Shown here: in pieces, positions 16,491-25,705 of the stretch | How the letters are laid out: every line of letters begins with the position of its first letter | Numbering within the stretch: the first letter of the stretch is position 1 | Assembly (NCBI RefSeq): GCF_003013405.1 | Contig: NZ_PXZL01000019.1 | Coordinates: 1-54,728, forward strand | Source: Brevibacillus formosus | Lineage (GTDB): Bacteria; Bacillota; Bacilli; Brevibacillales; Brevibacillaceae | Direction: 5' to 3' | DNA: 54,728 nt | Program-made: the position numbers and the translations under genes | Notes under the pieces: model-generated | The model's database searches: none | Told to the model about the DNA's origin: nothing | Seen by the model: only the letters and a program-made list of their open reading frames with translations

Positions 16491-18713
16491 ATGGAGCCAA
16501 CAAAAAAGAGAAGATGGCGCTGGATGAGCCTGACCATGCTGGTCGTGGTGGGGGTAAGTGCCTTCTGGTGGTTTTGGGCAGCAGATCGAGTCGAAAGCAT
16601 GGAGACGACTACAGGTGCTCAATTGAAATTTCGCGCAAGTGGCGAGCTGTTCGAAGTCTATCAGAATCAGAAATGGCAGCCCTTTTTTGCGAAAGGCGTC
16701 AATTTGGGGGCATCGCTACCGGGTCATTATCCGGGTGAGCTTCCCATAACAAGAGAGGATTACATGCGCTGGTTCGCAATGATCGACGAGATGGGAGCGA
16801 ACGTCATTCGTGTGTATACCATCCATTCTCCTGTCTTTTATGAAGCACTGGTTGATTACAATCGGCGCAAAGAAGGGGACCCTCTTTATTTGATGCAGGG
16901 CATTTGGAGTCCAGAAGAGCTGTTGATTGAAAAGAAAGACGCTTATTTGCCAGAGATTCGCGAGGAGTTTCGACAAGAAATCAAGGATGCAGTCGGCGCT
17001 GTCTACGGAGATATCACCCTGCCGGAAAAATCGGGAAAGGCAAGCGGTACATACCGTGCCAATGCGGGCAAATACTTGATCGGCTGGCACACAGGGACCG
17101 AGTGGGACCCGGTGATGGTGCGAAACACCAACCGCCTGCATCAAAAAGTGGCTCCCTATCAAGGGAAGTACTTCCACGCGACACCGAATGCAACTGCTTT
17201 TGAGACATGGCTTGCTGAAATGGTGGATACCGTCGCAGTGGAGGAGAGCAAATACGGTTGGCAGCATCCGATGACCTTCACCAATTGGGTGACAACAGAC
17301 CCCTTATCACATCCGGGAGAGCCGATCCATCACGAAGATTTGGTCAGTGTCGATCCTACCCATATAGAGCCGACGCAATGGGAGGCAGGCTACTTCGCTT
17401 CCTATCACGTGTACCCGTATTATCCGGATTTCTTCCGCTACGACACTACCCTGCAACAGCTAAAGAACGATGCAGGGCAAATCGATACGTACAAAGCGTA
17501 TTTGCGACAACTGAAGCAGTATCACAAAAACATGCCGATCATGGTGACGGAATTTGGGGTCCCGGCATCGGTGGGAGTCGCCCATCTGGGCAATTTGGGG
17601 CGCAATCAGGGTGGTCATTCAGAAAAGCAGCAGGGAGAGATTGATGTCGATCTTTTGCAAGAAATTCATCAGGAGGGGTATGCAGGAGCAATCGTATTCG
17701 TCTGGCAGGACGAGTGGTTCAAAAAAACGTGGAACACGATGCGTTTTGAGTTGCCGGAGGATCGGCGCTCCCTGTGGATCAATGTGTTGACCAACGAGTC
17801 CCTTTTTGGAGTCCTCGGCATGTATCCGAACAAAGAAGGCGTGCTGACCATCGATGGGAATCGCACAGATTGGGATCAGCTCGTGCCGGAAGAGAAGCAA
17901 CGCCTCGATGTTCAAGTCCCGGGCGTCGAGGAAATCTGGATGACACATGATGAAGGGTACGTCTATTTCCTTGCTCAATTGAAGGAAGAGTTTGACCCGG
18001 CAAAACAACAGCTCTATGTGGGCGTTGATACGCTTCCTGGCGGGAACAAGCATGCGGCTCAGCTTCCCGGCCTGACATTGGATGAGGGGCTAGAGACGTT
18101 GATCGCGTTGGGAAAAGCAGACGAGAGCCAGATTCAAATCGCTTCCAATTACGACTTTCATGCACGCTTATACGGAAAACGCTACGGCATGCTTGCGGTC
18201 AAGGAAGAGGAGAAAAAAGACAATTCCGGGATTTTCAAGCCGTGGAAGCTGGCTGTTAGCCTGGAGATGGAGCCGCCAGACAGCAAGAAGTACTATCCGT
18301 TGGAGGAAGTCGAGGTCGGCAAGCTAATCCGGGGAACGACAGATGCCGAAGACCCGCAGTACGACTCACGAACCGCCTGGCAAGCAAAGGGCAAAGTGGT
18401 AGAGCTGAGAGTACCGTGGATGCTGCTTGGATTTACAGACCCGAGCTCCTTGTCCGTCATGAGCTATGAAGATGACGGCAAAAGCTTCACGACGAAGACG
18501 ACGAAAGGCATTCGCATCGTGCCGCTCTTGGTGGATACAGCGACGAAACAAATTGTCGGGCAAAACACTTATGCAGTGACGAAGCTCCCGATGTATACAT
18601 GGCAAGGCTGGGAGCAGGTCGGCTATCACGAACGCAAAAAACAGAGCTATTCCATACTAAAAAAAGCATTCCATGAGATTGAGGCTCCGGTGAAGATCGG
18701 GACTCAGCCTTGA
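16491..18713 (+). CDS. Membrane-anchored glycosidase-like protein with sugar-binding C-terminus
   Basis: The 740-residue protein has one N-terminal membrane anchor (about residues 11-30) and is otherwise outside the cell. Residues about 45-430 look like a (beta/alpha)8 glycoside hydrolase of clan A type: FFAKGVNLGASLPG opens the barrel, E204 in HTGTEWDP fits the acid/base position and E354 in MVTEFGVP fits the nucleophile. Residues about 440-740 resemble CBM9-like domains (LTIDGNRTDWD, then beta-rich sequence). The exact family is not recognised. As first gene of the operon it probably trims, transfers or releases the polymer made by the GT2 synthase. The ATG follows ATCGGAGG. Confidence 0.7.
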   Translation: MEPTKKRRWRWMSLTMLVVVGVSAFWWFWAADRVESMETTTGAQLKFRASGELFEVYQNQKWQPFFAKGVNLGASLPGHYPGELPITREDYMRWFAMIDEMGANVIRVYTIHSPVFYEALVDYNRRKEGDPLYLMQGIWSPEELLIEKKDAYLPEIREEFRQEIKDAVGAVYGDITLPEKSGKASGTYRANAGKYLIGWHTGTEWDPVMVRNTNRLHQKVAPYQGKYFHATPNATAFETWLAEMVDTVAVEESKYGWQHPMTFTNWVTTDPLSHPGEPIHHEDLVSVDPTHIEPTQWEAGYFASYHVYPYYPDFFRYDTTLQQLKNDAGQIDTYKAYLRQLKQYHKNMPIMVTEFGVPASVGVAHLGNLGRNQGGHSEKQQGEIDVDLLQEIHQEGYAGAIVFVWQDEWFKKTWNTMRFELPEDRRSLWINVLTNESLFGVLGMYPNKEGVLTIDGNRTDWDQLVPEEKQRLDVQVPGVEEIWMTHDEGYVYFLAQLKEEFDPAKQQLYVGVDTLPGGNKHAAQLPGLTLDEGLETLIALGKADESQIQIASNYDFHARLYGKRYGMLAVKEEEKKDNSGIFKPWKLAVSLEMEPPDSKKYYPLEEVEVGKLIRGTTDAEDPQYDSRTAWQAKGKVVELRVPWMLLGFTDPSSLSVMSYEDDGKSFTTKTTKGIRIVPLLVDTATKQIVGQNTYAVTKLPMYTWQGWEQVGYHERKKQSYSILKKAFHEIEAPVKIGTQP

Positions 18714-18734
18714 TTGGATAGGAGAGTGGCAAAC

Positions 18735-19925
18735 GTGCAAACACCATTGGCGACGGCAATTGTTTTTCTGTACGCGCTATGTGGATTGACAGTGCTAGGC
18801 TTGCTTGTCTTGTTCGCACTGAAGCTGCGCAACATTTCGGTGGAGAAACAGACCATGCGTTGTCTGGAAAAATATCGCGACTACTTCGTTTACCTGCAAG
18901 CACACGGGGAAGAAGAGGAGCGCTTGCAAGTGCCTTATGGCGATGTGACGCAAAAAGAAAAGCAAATCATTCAGAAAAAGCTGTTTGAGCTGATGGAGCG
19001 AGTCACAGGCATTCATCGGGACAAGCTGATCTGGCTCTGCGAGGATATGGGACTCGTAGAGCTGGACATGCAAAGACTAAATGGCTGGTGGAAATGGACG
19101 AGAGTGGATGCCGCTTACAATTTGGGGATCATGCGCTCCAAGCTCGCCGTACCTGCACTACTCACCCTCCTGCAAAAAAACACGAATGACACCAGTGTTT
19201 TTATCATTGCGCGCTCCGTCGCCAAATGTGCACGCAACACAGAAGACTTGCGGGAAATGGTGACCCACGTTGTCGGAGCGAAGAAAAATGTCCAACAGCT
19301 TATCGTGGACATCATCAGTGATGCGCAGGTGGATACAGCACCGCTTTTCGCACAGTTTTTACAAGAATCCGATGCTGAACTGGTCAAAATCGGACTGATA
19401 GGCTACGCCGTGCATGCCCAGCCCGGCATTGAGCCTGCGTTATACCAGCTCATTCAGTCTCCTGACAAGGAAGTCCGAATCAAGGCAGTAAAGCTTATGA
19501 GTCGGGATATCCGCTATATGAATGAGCAGGCAGTCACGGATTTTATGAACCACAAAGATTGGGAAATTCGGGCAATGGCAGCGAAAGCAATTGGCTCACT
19601 GAAATTGTATTCGTACATCGCCTTGCTGAAAAAGGCGGTGGGCGATGCGAACTGGTGGGTTCGTCATCACAGTGCACGCAGCCTGGCGCAGCTAGAGGTC
19701 GAAGGCTTTGCTGCCCTGTGTGAAATTTTGCAGGAAGAGAGAAACGGTCATAAGAGCGAGATGGCTCATCAAGTGATCCAGGAGGAGCTGGAAAAAGAAA
19801 AGCTGGTTCTTAAGGGTGGGACTGCAACAGCGACAGAGAAGCTCGTGCAATACAACGAAAAGCTGCATCTGTACCGCAAGTCGTACCGCAAAACGATCTC
19901 CACGGTTCAGGCACTGGAAAGATAG
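18735..19925 (+). CDS. Membrane-anchored HEAT-repeat protein
   Basis: The 396-residue protein has one N-terminal membrane helix (LATAIVFLYALCGLTVLGLL) and a cytoplasmic body of about 330 residues built of repeated helix pairs. Units such as AAYNLGIMRSKLAVPALLTL, REVRIKAVKLMSRD-like sequence and WWVRHHSARSLAQLEVEGF carry the HEAT pattern (hydrophobic helix, D/N, Val-Arg). Such repeats bind partner proteins. Placement directly before the synthase suggests a scaffold or regulatory subunit of the polymerising complex. The GTG at 18735 is chosen because AGGAGA lies 9 bp upstream; a TTG at 18714 has no such site. No catalytic motif is seen. Confidence 0.7.
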   Translation: MQTPLATAIVFLYALCGLTVLGLLVLFALKLRNISVEKQTMRCLEKYRDYFVYLQAHGEEEERLQVPYGDVTQKEKQIIQKKLFELMERVTGIHRDKLIWLCEDMGLVELDMQRLNGWWKWTRVDAAYNLGIMRSKLAVPALLTLLQKNTNDTSVFIIARSVAKCARNTEDLREMVTHVVGAKKNVQQLIVDIISDAQVDTAPLFAQFLQESDAELVKIGLIGYAVHAQPGIEPALYQLIQSPDKEVRIKAVKLMSRDIRYMNEQAVTDFMNHKDWEIRAMAAKAIGSLKLYSYIALLKKAVGDANWWVRHHSARSLAQLEVEGFAALCEILQEERNGHKSEMAHQVIQEELEKEKLVLKGGTATATEKLVQYNEKLHLYRKSYRKTISTVQALER

Positions 19926-19942
19926 AGCGAAAGGAGGCTGCC

Positions 19943-21385
19943 ATGAGAGATTTTCTACTTTACTACGGTGTGTTTGCGATCTATTACGTCATCACGATCA
20001 ACTCTCTGTACTTCATCATCATGCTGTTCTCGTTCAAGAGCATCATGGGAATCTTAAAAAGCTCCATCTATTCGAGATTCCAGACACTTTCAGGCTCTGA
20101 GCACGTTCCGCCGATTTCGATTCTCGTGCCGGCATACAACGAGGAGCTGACGATTATTGAAAATGTAAGGTCGCTCTTATCCTTGAACTATCCGCGCTAC
20201 GAGGTGCTCGTAGTCAACGATGGATCGAAGGATGCTACCTTGCAGGTATTAATTGACGAATTTTCACTGGTTTACTCCGAGCACATGCCGTTGCAGCCGC
20301 TTCTGCATACGTCGAACATCAGGGGAATTTACCACAATCCGGCTTTTCCGAATCTGTATTTGATCGACAAAGAGAACGGAGGAAAAGCTGACTCGCTCAA
20401 TGCGGGGATCAATCTCTCCCATTATCCGTTGATCGCATCCATTGATGCAGATTCCTTGCTGGAAAAAGACGCGCTGATTCGCATTGCGAAGGTGTATATG
20501 GAAAACCCGGATGAAACAGTTGCCATCGGGGGAGATATCCGCATTGCCAACGGCTGCAAGATCGAAGACGGTGTCGTGAAAGACATTCGTTTGCCAGACA
20601 AGTTTTTGCCGATGATGCAATCCGTTGAATACCTCAAGGCATTTCTCGGGGGACGGATCGGCTGGAGCGCAATCAACGGATTGATTATCGTCTCGGGTGC
20701 GTTCGGTGTTTTTCGCAAGGATTACATCATCAAGGTAGGCGGCTATCGTGAGGGGTATCCAGGTGAAGACATGAACATCATCATCAAGCTGCACAAGTAC
20801 ATGCTGGAAAACAAGCTGCCGTACCGTGTGGCATTTTGCCCCGATGCGGTCTGCTGGACACAAGCGCCGGATACGCTGAAAATTTTGGGCAGTCAACGGC
20901 GCAGATGGGGACGCGGCAATCTGAAAAATATGATTGAGTACGGCAGACACATGGTGTTTCGCCCCAAGTACAAGCTGTTCGGGATGCTCACGCTACCGTT
21001 CAATATCTTGTTTGAAACCTTGAATCCGTACTTTCGCATCACAGGTCTATTGGCCCTCATCGGGTACACCTTGCTGGATATGACCAACGGCTACGTCCTC
21101 TTACTCTACGGCTTGCTCAATGTGCTGTATGGCGTGCTGCTTGGCATTGGCTCCTTATTGCTGGAGGAAATCGCGTTTCGACGGTATCCGCGTTTTCGGG
21201 ACATTGTCAAAATGCTTTTCTATACGATTCTGATGTTCTTCGGCTATCGGCAAATCGGCGTCATCTGGAGATTCCTCGGTCATATTGAATTTTTGCGCAA
21301 CAACAACTCCTGGGGAACGATGACGCGGACGAGCTGGCAGACGAAGGGCAGCGAAAACATTTCAAGTTTGGAGGCTAGATCATGA
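19943..21385 (+). CDS. Processive family 2 glycosyltransferase (polysaccharide synthase)
   Basis: The 480-residue enzyme has an N-terminal membrane helix (about 8-35), a GT2 catalytic domain (about 50-330) and three or four C-terminal helices (about 345-435). Catalytic features are ILVPAYNEE, VNDGSKDAT, the metal-binding D168-A-D170 in SIDADSLLEKD, the GED base motif in GYPGEDMN, and Q318-RRRW322 (QRRRWGRG), diagnostic of processive synthases such as BcsA, PgaC/IcaA and HasA. It should polymerise a UDP-sugar at the membrane. With UDP-GlcNAc and UDP-HexNAcA genes downstream, an amino-sugar or hyaluronan-like polymer is likely, though a single GT2 can also make a homopolymer. The start follows GAAAGGAGG. 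Confidence 0.9.
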   Translation: MRDFLLYYGVFAIYYVITINSLYFIIMLFSFKSIMGILKSSIYSRFQTLSGSEHVPPISILVPAYNEELTIIENVRSLLSLNYPRYEVLVVNDGSKDATLQVLIDEFSLVYSEHMPLQPLLHTSNIRGIYHNPAFPNLYLIDKENGGKADSLNAGINLSHYPLIASIDADSLLEKDALIRIAKVYMENPDETVAIGGDIRIANGCKIEDGVVKDIRLPDKFLPMMQSVEYLKAFLGGRIGWSAINGLIIVSGAFGVFRKDYIIKVGGYREGYPGEDMNIIIKLHKYMLENKLPYRVAFCPDAVCWTQAPDTLKILGSQRRRWGRGNLKNMIEYGRHMVFRPKYKLFGMLTLPFNILFETLNPYFRITGLLALIGYTLLDMTNGYVLLLYGLLNVLYGVLLGIGSLLLEEIAFRRYPRFRDIVKMLFYTILMFFGYRQIGVIWRFLGHIEFLRNNNSWGTMTRTSWQTKGSENISSLEARS

Positions 21386-22173
21386 GTAATCTCGTACCAG
21401 TTTTTTACGAGCATCTGAGCAAGATGGAGGAGAAACAATTGGCGTGTGGGGTTATTCTGGCAGCTTGCAAAACCCTCACGAAAGAGTCAATCGAGCTGAT
21501 CAAGCAAGACCTGGGCACTCGTTCAGGAGACGGCTCCGAGGTTGCCTTGCACTATGCGTATGACAAGAACAAGCAGCTCTTCGGAATCCTGCTGGAAGGA
21601 CAGAAGCTTTCGAACACCCATTTCTATGCTTTGCGTGTCAAAGACTATTTGCAAGAGCACAAATTGCTAACAGGCAGCCTTTTGATTGCGAGTTTTCCCG
21701 AAAGCTCTCGCTCGTCCGGTCAAATGCTGATGCGGATGATCCAAGAGATGAGAGAGCCAGGCGCTCATGGGGAAATCAAGATTTACGAGCAGAATCCCGC
21801 TCCAAAAGAGGAGCCGGCAAGTATTTTGCTGGTTAACCATGATGAGACTGTCAACGAGTTTTTGAGCATCTACTTTCAGCGCAAAGGGTATCTCGTTACG
21901 GTAGCCAATGACGGGATGGATGGCATGGAAAAATATCAGGAGGTCGCCCCTGATCTCGTGATAACCGACCTGAATCTTCCTATCCTCAATGGATACCAGC
22001 TCATGGAAAAAATCAAGCATATCAGCGCTTCTATGAGCAAAATTATGGTGCTCACAGACAAACGTCTGGAAGAAGATGTGCAAAAATCATTTGCAATGGG
22101 AGCATCTGACTACATTACCAAACCATTCTCCCCGGTAGAACTGGAAGCCAGGGTGAAAAGGCTGATTTTATAA
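21382..22173 (+). CDS. Receiver-domain protein with possible degenerate GGDEF-like N-terminus
   Basis: The 263-residue protein starts in the ATGA overlap with the synthase gene, implying coupled translation. The C-terminal 120 residues are a response-regulator receiver: ILLVNHDE acidic pocket, phospho-acceptor D196 in VITDLNLPILNGY, Thr in MVLTDKR and the conserved Lys in YITKPFSP. There is no DNA-binding output domain. The N-terminal 130 residues are not clearly recognisable; HYAYDKNKQLFGILLEG followed by a helix and LLIASFPESSRS resembles the second half of a GGDEF domain without its catalytic residues. It probably controls synthase activity allosterically by phosphorylation and perhaps by binding a nucleotide. 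No cognate kinase is adjacent. Confidence 0.78.
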   Translation: MSNLVPVFYEHLSKMEEKQLACGVILAACKTLTKESIELIKQDLGTRSGDGSEVALHYAYDKNKQLFGILLEGQKLSNTHFYALRVKDYLQEHKLLTGSLLIASFPESSRSSGQMLMRMIQEMREPGAHGEIKIYEQNPAPKEEPASILLVNHDETVNEFLSIYFQRKGYLVTVANDGMDGMEKYQEVAPDLVITDLNLPILNGYQLMEKIKHISASMSKIMVLTDKRLEEDVQKSFAMGASDYITKPFSPVELEARVKRLIL

Positions 22174-22203
22174 TTCTAGAAAGAGAAAGGGAGAGAACCG
22201 AGG

Positions 22204-23565
22204 ATGGCGAGATACGAGGAACTGCAACAGAAGATTCAACAAAAGACAGCGAGAGTGGGTGTCATTGGGCTTGGGTATGTAGGGCTGCCGCTGGCGGTAG
22301 AGACAATCAAGAGCGGTTATACCGTAGTCGGAATCGATCTGCATGGCGGAAAAATCGAGAGCCTGAAAAGAGGAGAGTCTTACGTCCAGGATATTTCCAA
22401 TGAAACCTTGCAGGAATGCCTCGCGACCAACCGCTTTTTTCCGACGACTGATTATAGCGTCATCGAGGAGCTGGATGCGATCAGCATTTGCGTTCCGACG
22501 CCACTCAGTCCCAATCAGGACCCGGATACCTCTTACATTACAAACGTTGTCGAGCAAATCAAGCGATTCATGAAAAGAGGAATGCTCATTACGCTGGAGA
22601 GCACAACCTATCCGGGAACAACGGAGGAGTTGATCCAGCGCGAATTTGAAAAGCTGGGCTATCGTGCTGGCATCGACTTTTTCCTCTGCTACTCGCCGGA
22701 GAGGGTCGATCCGGGCAATCGCAAATACAGTACGTACAATACGCCAAAGGTCATCGGCGGGACGACAGAACGCTGCATGGAGTTAGGCACACTCTTGTAT
22801 GGCAGCTTGGTCAAAACTGTCGTGCCGGTCTCCTCGCCAAAGGTGGCGGAGATGTCCAAGCTTTTGGAAAACACCTTCCGCAGCGTCAATATTGCCTTCA
22901 TGAATGAGATGGCGATGATGTGCGACAGAATGGGCATCAATGTTTGGGAAGTAATCAAGGCCGCATCGACCAAGCCTTTCGGGTTCATGCCGTTTTACCC
23001 GGGACCCGGAATCGGTGGGCATTGCATACCGCTCGATCCGATGTATTTGTCGTGGAAGGCCAAGGGCTTTCGTTTTCACAGCCAATTTATTGAAATCGCT
23101 CAATCGATTAACGACAACATGCCGGACTACGTGCGAAACAAGACGGCACAGGTGCTCAATATTTACGCCAAAGCGATCAACAGCTCGCGCATCTTGATTC
23201 TCGGCATGGCCTACAAGCCGGAAGTAGATGACCTGCGGGAATCACCAGGTCTGGAGATTTACGAGCTATTCACCAATAGCGGAGCAACTGTTGACTATTA
23301 CGACCCGTATGCGCAGAGCTTTGTGAATAAAAAAGGCGAGATCGTCCACTCCATCGCCAATGACTACGAGGCGTTCAAGACTTACGATTGCATGGTGCTC
23401 ATTACGAATCACCAATGCTTTGCCTATCAGGAGCTGGCGGATTTGGGAGTGGCCATTATCGATACACGAAATGCGTTTGAGGGCATCACGAATCCGAATG
23501 TGTATCGCATCGGAACCTCCGTGGCTATCAAGCAGGAGAAGGAAGTCGTCAGCTTGCTCGCATAA
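22204..23565 (+). CDS. UDP-N-acetylhexosamine 6-dehydrogenase (WbpA/WecC type)
   Basis: The 453-residue enzyme belongs to the UDP-glucose/GDP-mannose dehydrogenase family. The NAD motif is VGVIGLGYVGLPLA (about 17-30), the catalytic Cys is C274 in GPGIGGHCIPLDP, and the UDP-binding part carries LGMAYKPEVDDLRESP. The GGHCIPLDP version, rather than the GGSCFPKD of UDP-glucose dehydrogenases, marks enzymes acting on UDP-GlcNAc, UDP-ManNAc or UDP-GalNAc. It would make a UDP-HexNAc uronic acid by two NAD-linked oxidations. It lies among UDP-GlcNAc genes, so UDP-GlcNAcA is the likely product; no epimerase is present. The start follows AAAGGGAGAG. Confidence 0.88.
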   Translation: MARYEELQQKIQQKTARVGVIGLGYVGLPLAVETIKSGYTVVGIDLHGGKIESLKRGESYVQDISNETLQECLATNRFFPTTDYSVIEELDAISICVPTPLSPNQDPDTSYITNVVEQIKRFMKRGMLITLESTTYPGTTEELIQREFEKLGYRAGIDFFLCYSPERVDPGNRKYSTYNTPKVIGGTTERCMELGTLLYGSLVKTVVPVSSPKVAEMSKLLENTFRSVNIAFMNEMAMMCDRMGINVWEVIKAASTKPFGFMPFYPGPGIGGHCIPLDPMYLSWKAKGFRFHSQFIEIAQSINDNMPDYVRNKTAQVLNIYAKAINSSRILILGMAYKPEVDDLRESPGLEIYELFTNSGATVDYYDPYAQSFVNKKGEIVHSIANDYEAFKTYDCMVLITNHQCFAYQELADLGVAIIDTRNAFEGITNPNVYRIGTSVAIKQEKEVVSLLA

Positions 23566-23609
23566 TACAAAGTCCGAACATTATACGCAACAAGGGAGGA
23601 ACCGAATAC

Positions 23610-25442
23610 ATGTGCGGAATTATGGGATATATCGGGAACAGGGAAGCACAGCCGATTTTAATCAATGGGCTGCGAAAGCTGGAATACAGAGGCTACGATT
23701 CAGCGGGTATTGCGATTTGCGACGGGGAAACGATCGGCATCCGCAAGGCAAAGGGCAGAATTGACGTACTGGAGAGCCAAACCCAAAAGTCCGGCTTGCA
23801 GGGCTCTATCGGCATTGGTCATACGCGCTGGGCAACACACGGACGACCGTCTGATGAAAACTCTCATCCTCATTTTGATCAATCCGGCAAGTTTTCGATC
23901 GTGCATAACGGCATTATCGAAAACTATCTGGATCTCAAGCAGGAGTTGATCGAAAAAGGCGTGACGTTTACTTCGGAGACAGACACAGAGGTCATCGTGC
24001 ATCTCTTGGCGCAGGAATACAATAACAACCTGGTTGCAGCGGTGCAGAAGGTCGCTGGCAAAATTCGCGGAGCATTTGCCCTCGGTGTGATGACGGAGCA
24101 TGAACCTGACAAGCTGATAGCAGTTCGCATGGCGAGCCCGTTGATTATCGGGGTAGGGGAGAATGAGAATTTCATCGGCTCTGATATCCCGGCGATTCTG
24201 GAGCATACGCGTGATGTGTACGTTCTGGAAGACGGAGACTTGGCAATTCTGACCAAAGATTCCGTTCACGTCATGCGCCTGGATACGACTGAGCCAGTTG
24301 AGCGAGAGCTGGTACGGATTGAGTGGGACAAGGAGCAAGCGGAAAAAGACGGCTTTGCACACTATATGCAAAAGGAAATTTACGAGCAGCCGCGTGCCCT
24401 GCGCAATACAATGACAGGTAGAATCGATGCTACACAGCAAAAGGTTATTTTTCCTACTCTTCAATTATCGGAAGCGGATGCCAAGCGTGTGGAGAAAATC
24501 TACATTGTCGCATGCGGTACCGCTTATCATGCGGGCATGATCGGCAAGCATGTGATCGAGCGACTGGCACAGATTCCGGTAGAAGTGGATGTAGCGTCGG
24601 AGTTTCGTTACCGTCGCCCACTCTTTCAATCTAATACGCTTACGATTGCCGTCAGTCAATCTGGGGAGACAGCAGATACATTGGCAGCTATGCGTGAAGC
24701 CAAACGAAACGGCTCAGCAGTACTAGCGATTACGAATGTAGTCGGTAGCTCGATTGCCCGTGATGCAGATGACGTGATTACGACAAATGCAGGCCCTGAA
24801 ATCGCGGTTGCTTCAACGAAGGCATATACCTCTCAGCTGATTGCGTTTTACTTGCTCGGTATCTATTTGGCGCAAGCGAAGGGAACACTGGACGCTGACA
24901 CCCGTGTCTCATTGCTTCACCAACTGACAGCCCTCCCGGATCAAGTCGAGTATATTCTCGCACATGCGGATGAGATACGTCATTTCGCTGAATCGATCAA
25001 GGACGAGCAGCATCTGTTTTTCATCGGGCGAGGACTCGATCATGCAGTATCGATGGAAGGCTCACTCAAGCTGAAGGAAATCTCGTATATTCACTCGGAG
25101 GCGTATGCGGCAGGGGAGCTGAAGCACGGCACGCTGGCGCTGATCGAAGAGGGAACGAGAGTCATCGCCTTGGCTACACAGGACGAGCTCCATGAGAAAA
25201 TGATCAGCAATATTACAGAAGTGAAAGCCCGTGGAGCAAAGGTTCTTGGTATTACCTTAGATGGACATGTAGAGCTGCATCGCTCGGTTGATGATGTTTG
25301 CCTGATTCCGCACACAGATGCCTTGTTTACGCCGGTTTTAGGCGTGATCCCCCTCCAGCTCATTTCCTATTACACTTCTGTTGCGCTTGGCAATGACGTA
25401 GATCGTCCACGGAACTTGGCCAAAAGTGTAACAGTTGAGTAA
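23610..25442 (+). CDS. glmS: Glutamine-fructose-6-phosphate aminotransferase, operon copy
   Basis: The 610-residue enzyme makes glucosamine-6-phosphate from fructose-6-phosphate and glutamine. The N-terminal glutaminase starts with the catalytic C2 (MCGIMGYIG) and has GHTRWATHG; two SIS domains follow (CGTAYHAGMIGK, SQSGETADT), and the C-terminus PRNLAKSVTVE is the normal family ending. The length is typical. The 44-bp gap upstream is too short for a glmS ribozyme, so this copy is probably a cluster-specific paralogue free of the usual feedback. The ATG follows GGGAGGAA. It supplies precursor for the UDP-amino sugars of the operon. Confidence 0.95.
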   Translation: MCGIMGYIGNREAQPILINGLRKLEYRGYDSAGIAICDGETIGIRKAKGRIDVLESQTQKSGLQGSIGIGHTRWATHGRPSDENSHPHFDQSGKFSIVHNGIIENYLDLKQELIEKGVTFTSETDTEVIVHLLAQEYNNNLVAAVQKVAGKIRGAFALGVMTEHEPDKLIAVRMASPLIIGVGENENFIGSDIPAILEHTRDVYVLEDGDLAILTKDSVHVMRLDTTEPVERELVRIEWDKEQAEKDGFAHYMQKEIYEQPRALRNTMTGRIDATQQKVIFPTLQLSEADAKRVEKIYIVACGTAYHAGMIGKHVIERLAQIPVEVDVASEFRYRRPLFQSNTLTIAVSQSGETADTLAAMREAKRNGSAVLAITNVVGSSIARDADDVITTNAGPEIAVASTKAYTSQLIAFYLLGIYLAQAKGTLDADTRVSLLHQLTALPDQVEYILAHADEIRHFAESIKDEQHLFFIGRGLDHAVSMEGSLKLKEISYIHSEAYAAGELKHGTLALIEEGTRVIALATQDELHEKMISNITEVKARGAKVLGITLDGHVELHRSVDDVCLIPHTDALFTPVLGVIPLQLISYYTSVALGNDVDRPRNLAKSVTVE

Positions 25443-25498
25443 ACACAAACGTCAGTCGTTATGAAGTGAAGAGAGGAAGGAAAAAGGGGGAAAGATGA

Positions 25499-25705
25499 AT
25501 GAACACCTCGAAGCGGACGTTGAATCAGGAGAAATTACTGGAGATTATGCTTCAGGCCTATCAGCTGGGCGTGCAGAGGAAAGACATTAATTTGAGCATG
25601 ATGATTGACACACTGACCTATGAATTGAAACCATACTTCGATCAGCAAATCCAACAAGGTCAGCTTGCAAAAGGGGAGCTGACCAAGACGGAGGCGATAG
25701 GATGA
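25499..25705 (+). CDS. Small unknown protein of the exopolysaccharide operon
   Basis: The 68-residue product is not recognised. It is predicted to be mostly helical, with a polar N-terminus, a middle helix (EKLLEIMLQAYQLGVQRK) and a charged, Gln-rich C-terminus; there is no membrane segment or signal peptide. The ATG lies 8 bp after AAAAAGGGGG, and the end overlaps the next gene by 4 bp (ATGA), which supports real translation. It could be a partner of the truncated GlmU-like enzyme or of the synthase, but this is guesswork. Confidence 0.65.
   Translation: MNTSKRTLNQEKLLEIMLQAYQLGVQRKDINLSMMIDTLTYELKPYFDQQIQQGQLAKGELTKTEAIG

Noticed and set aside
23566..23609. glmS ribozyme before the operon glmS
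   Set aside because: The gap is only 44 bp and holds just the ribosome binding site.
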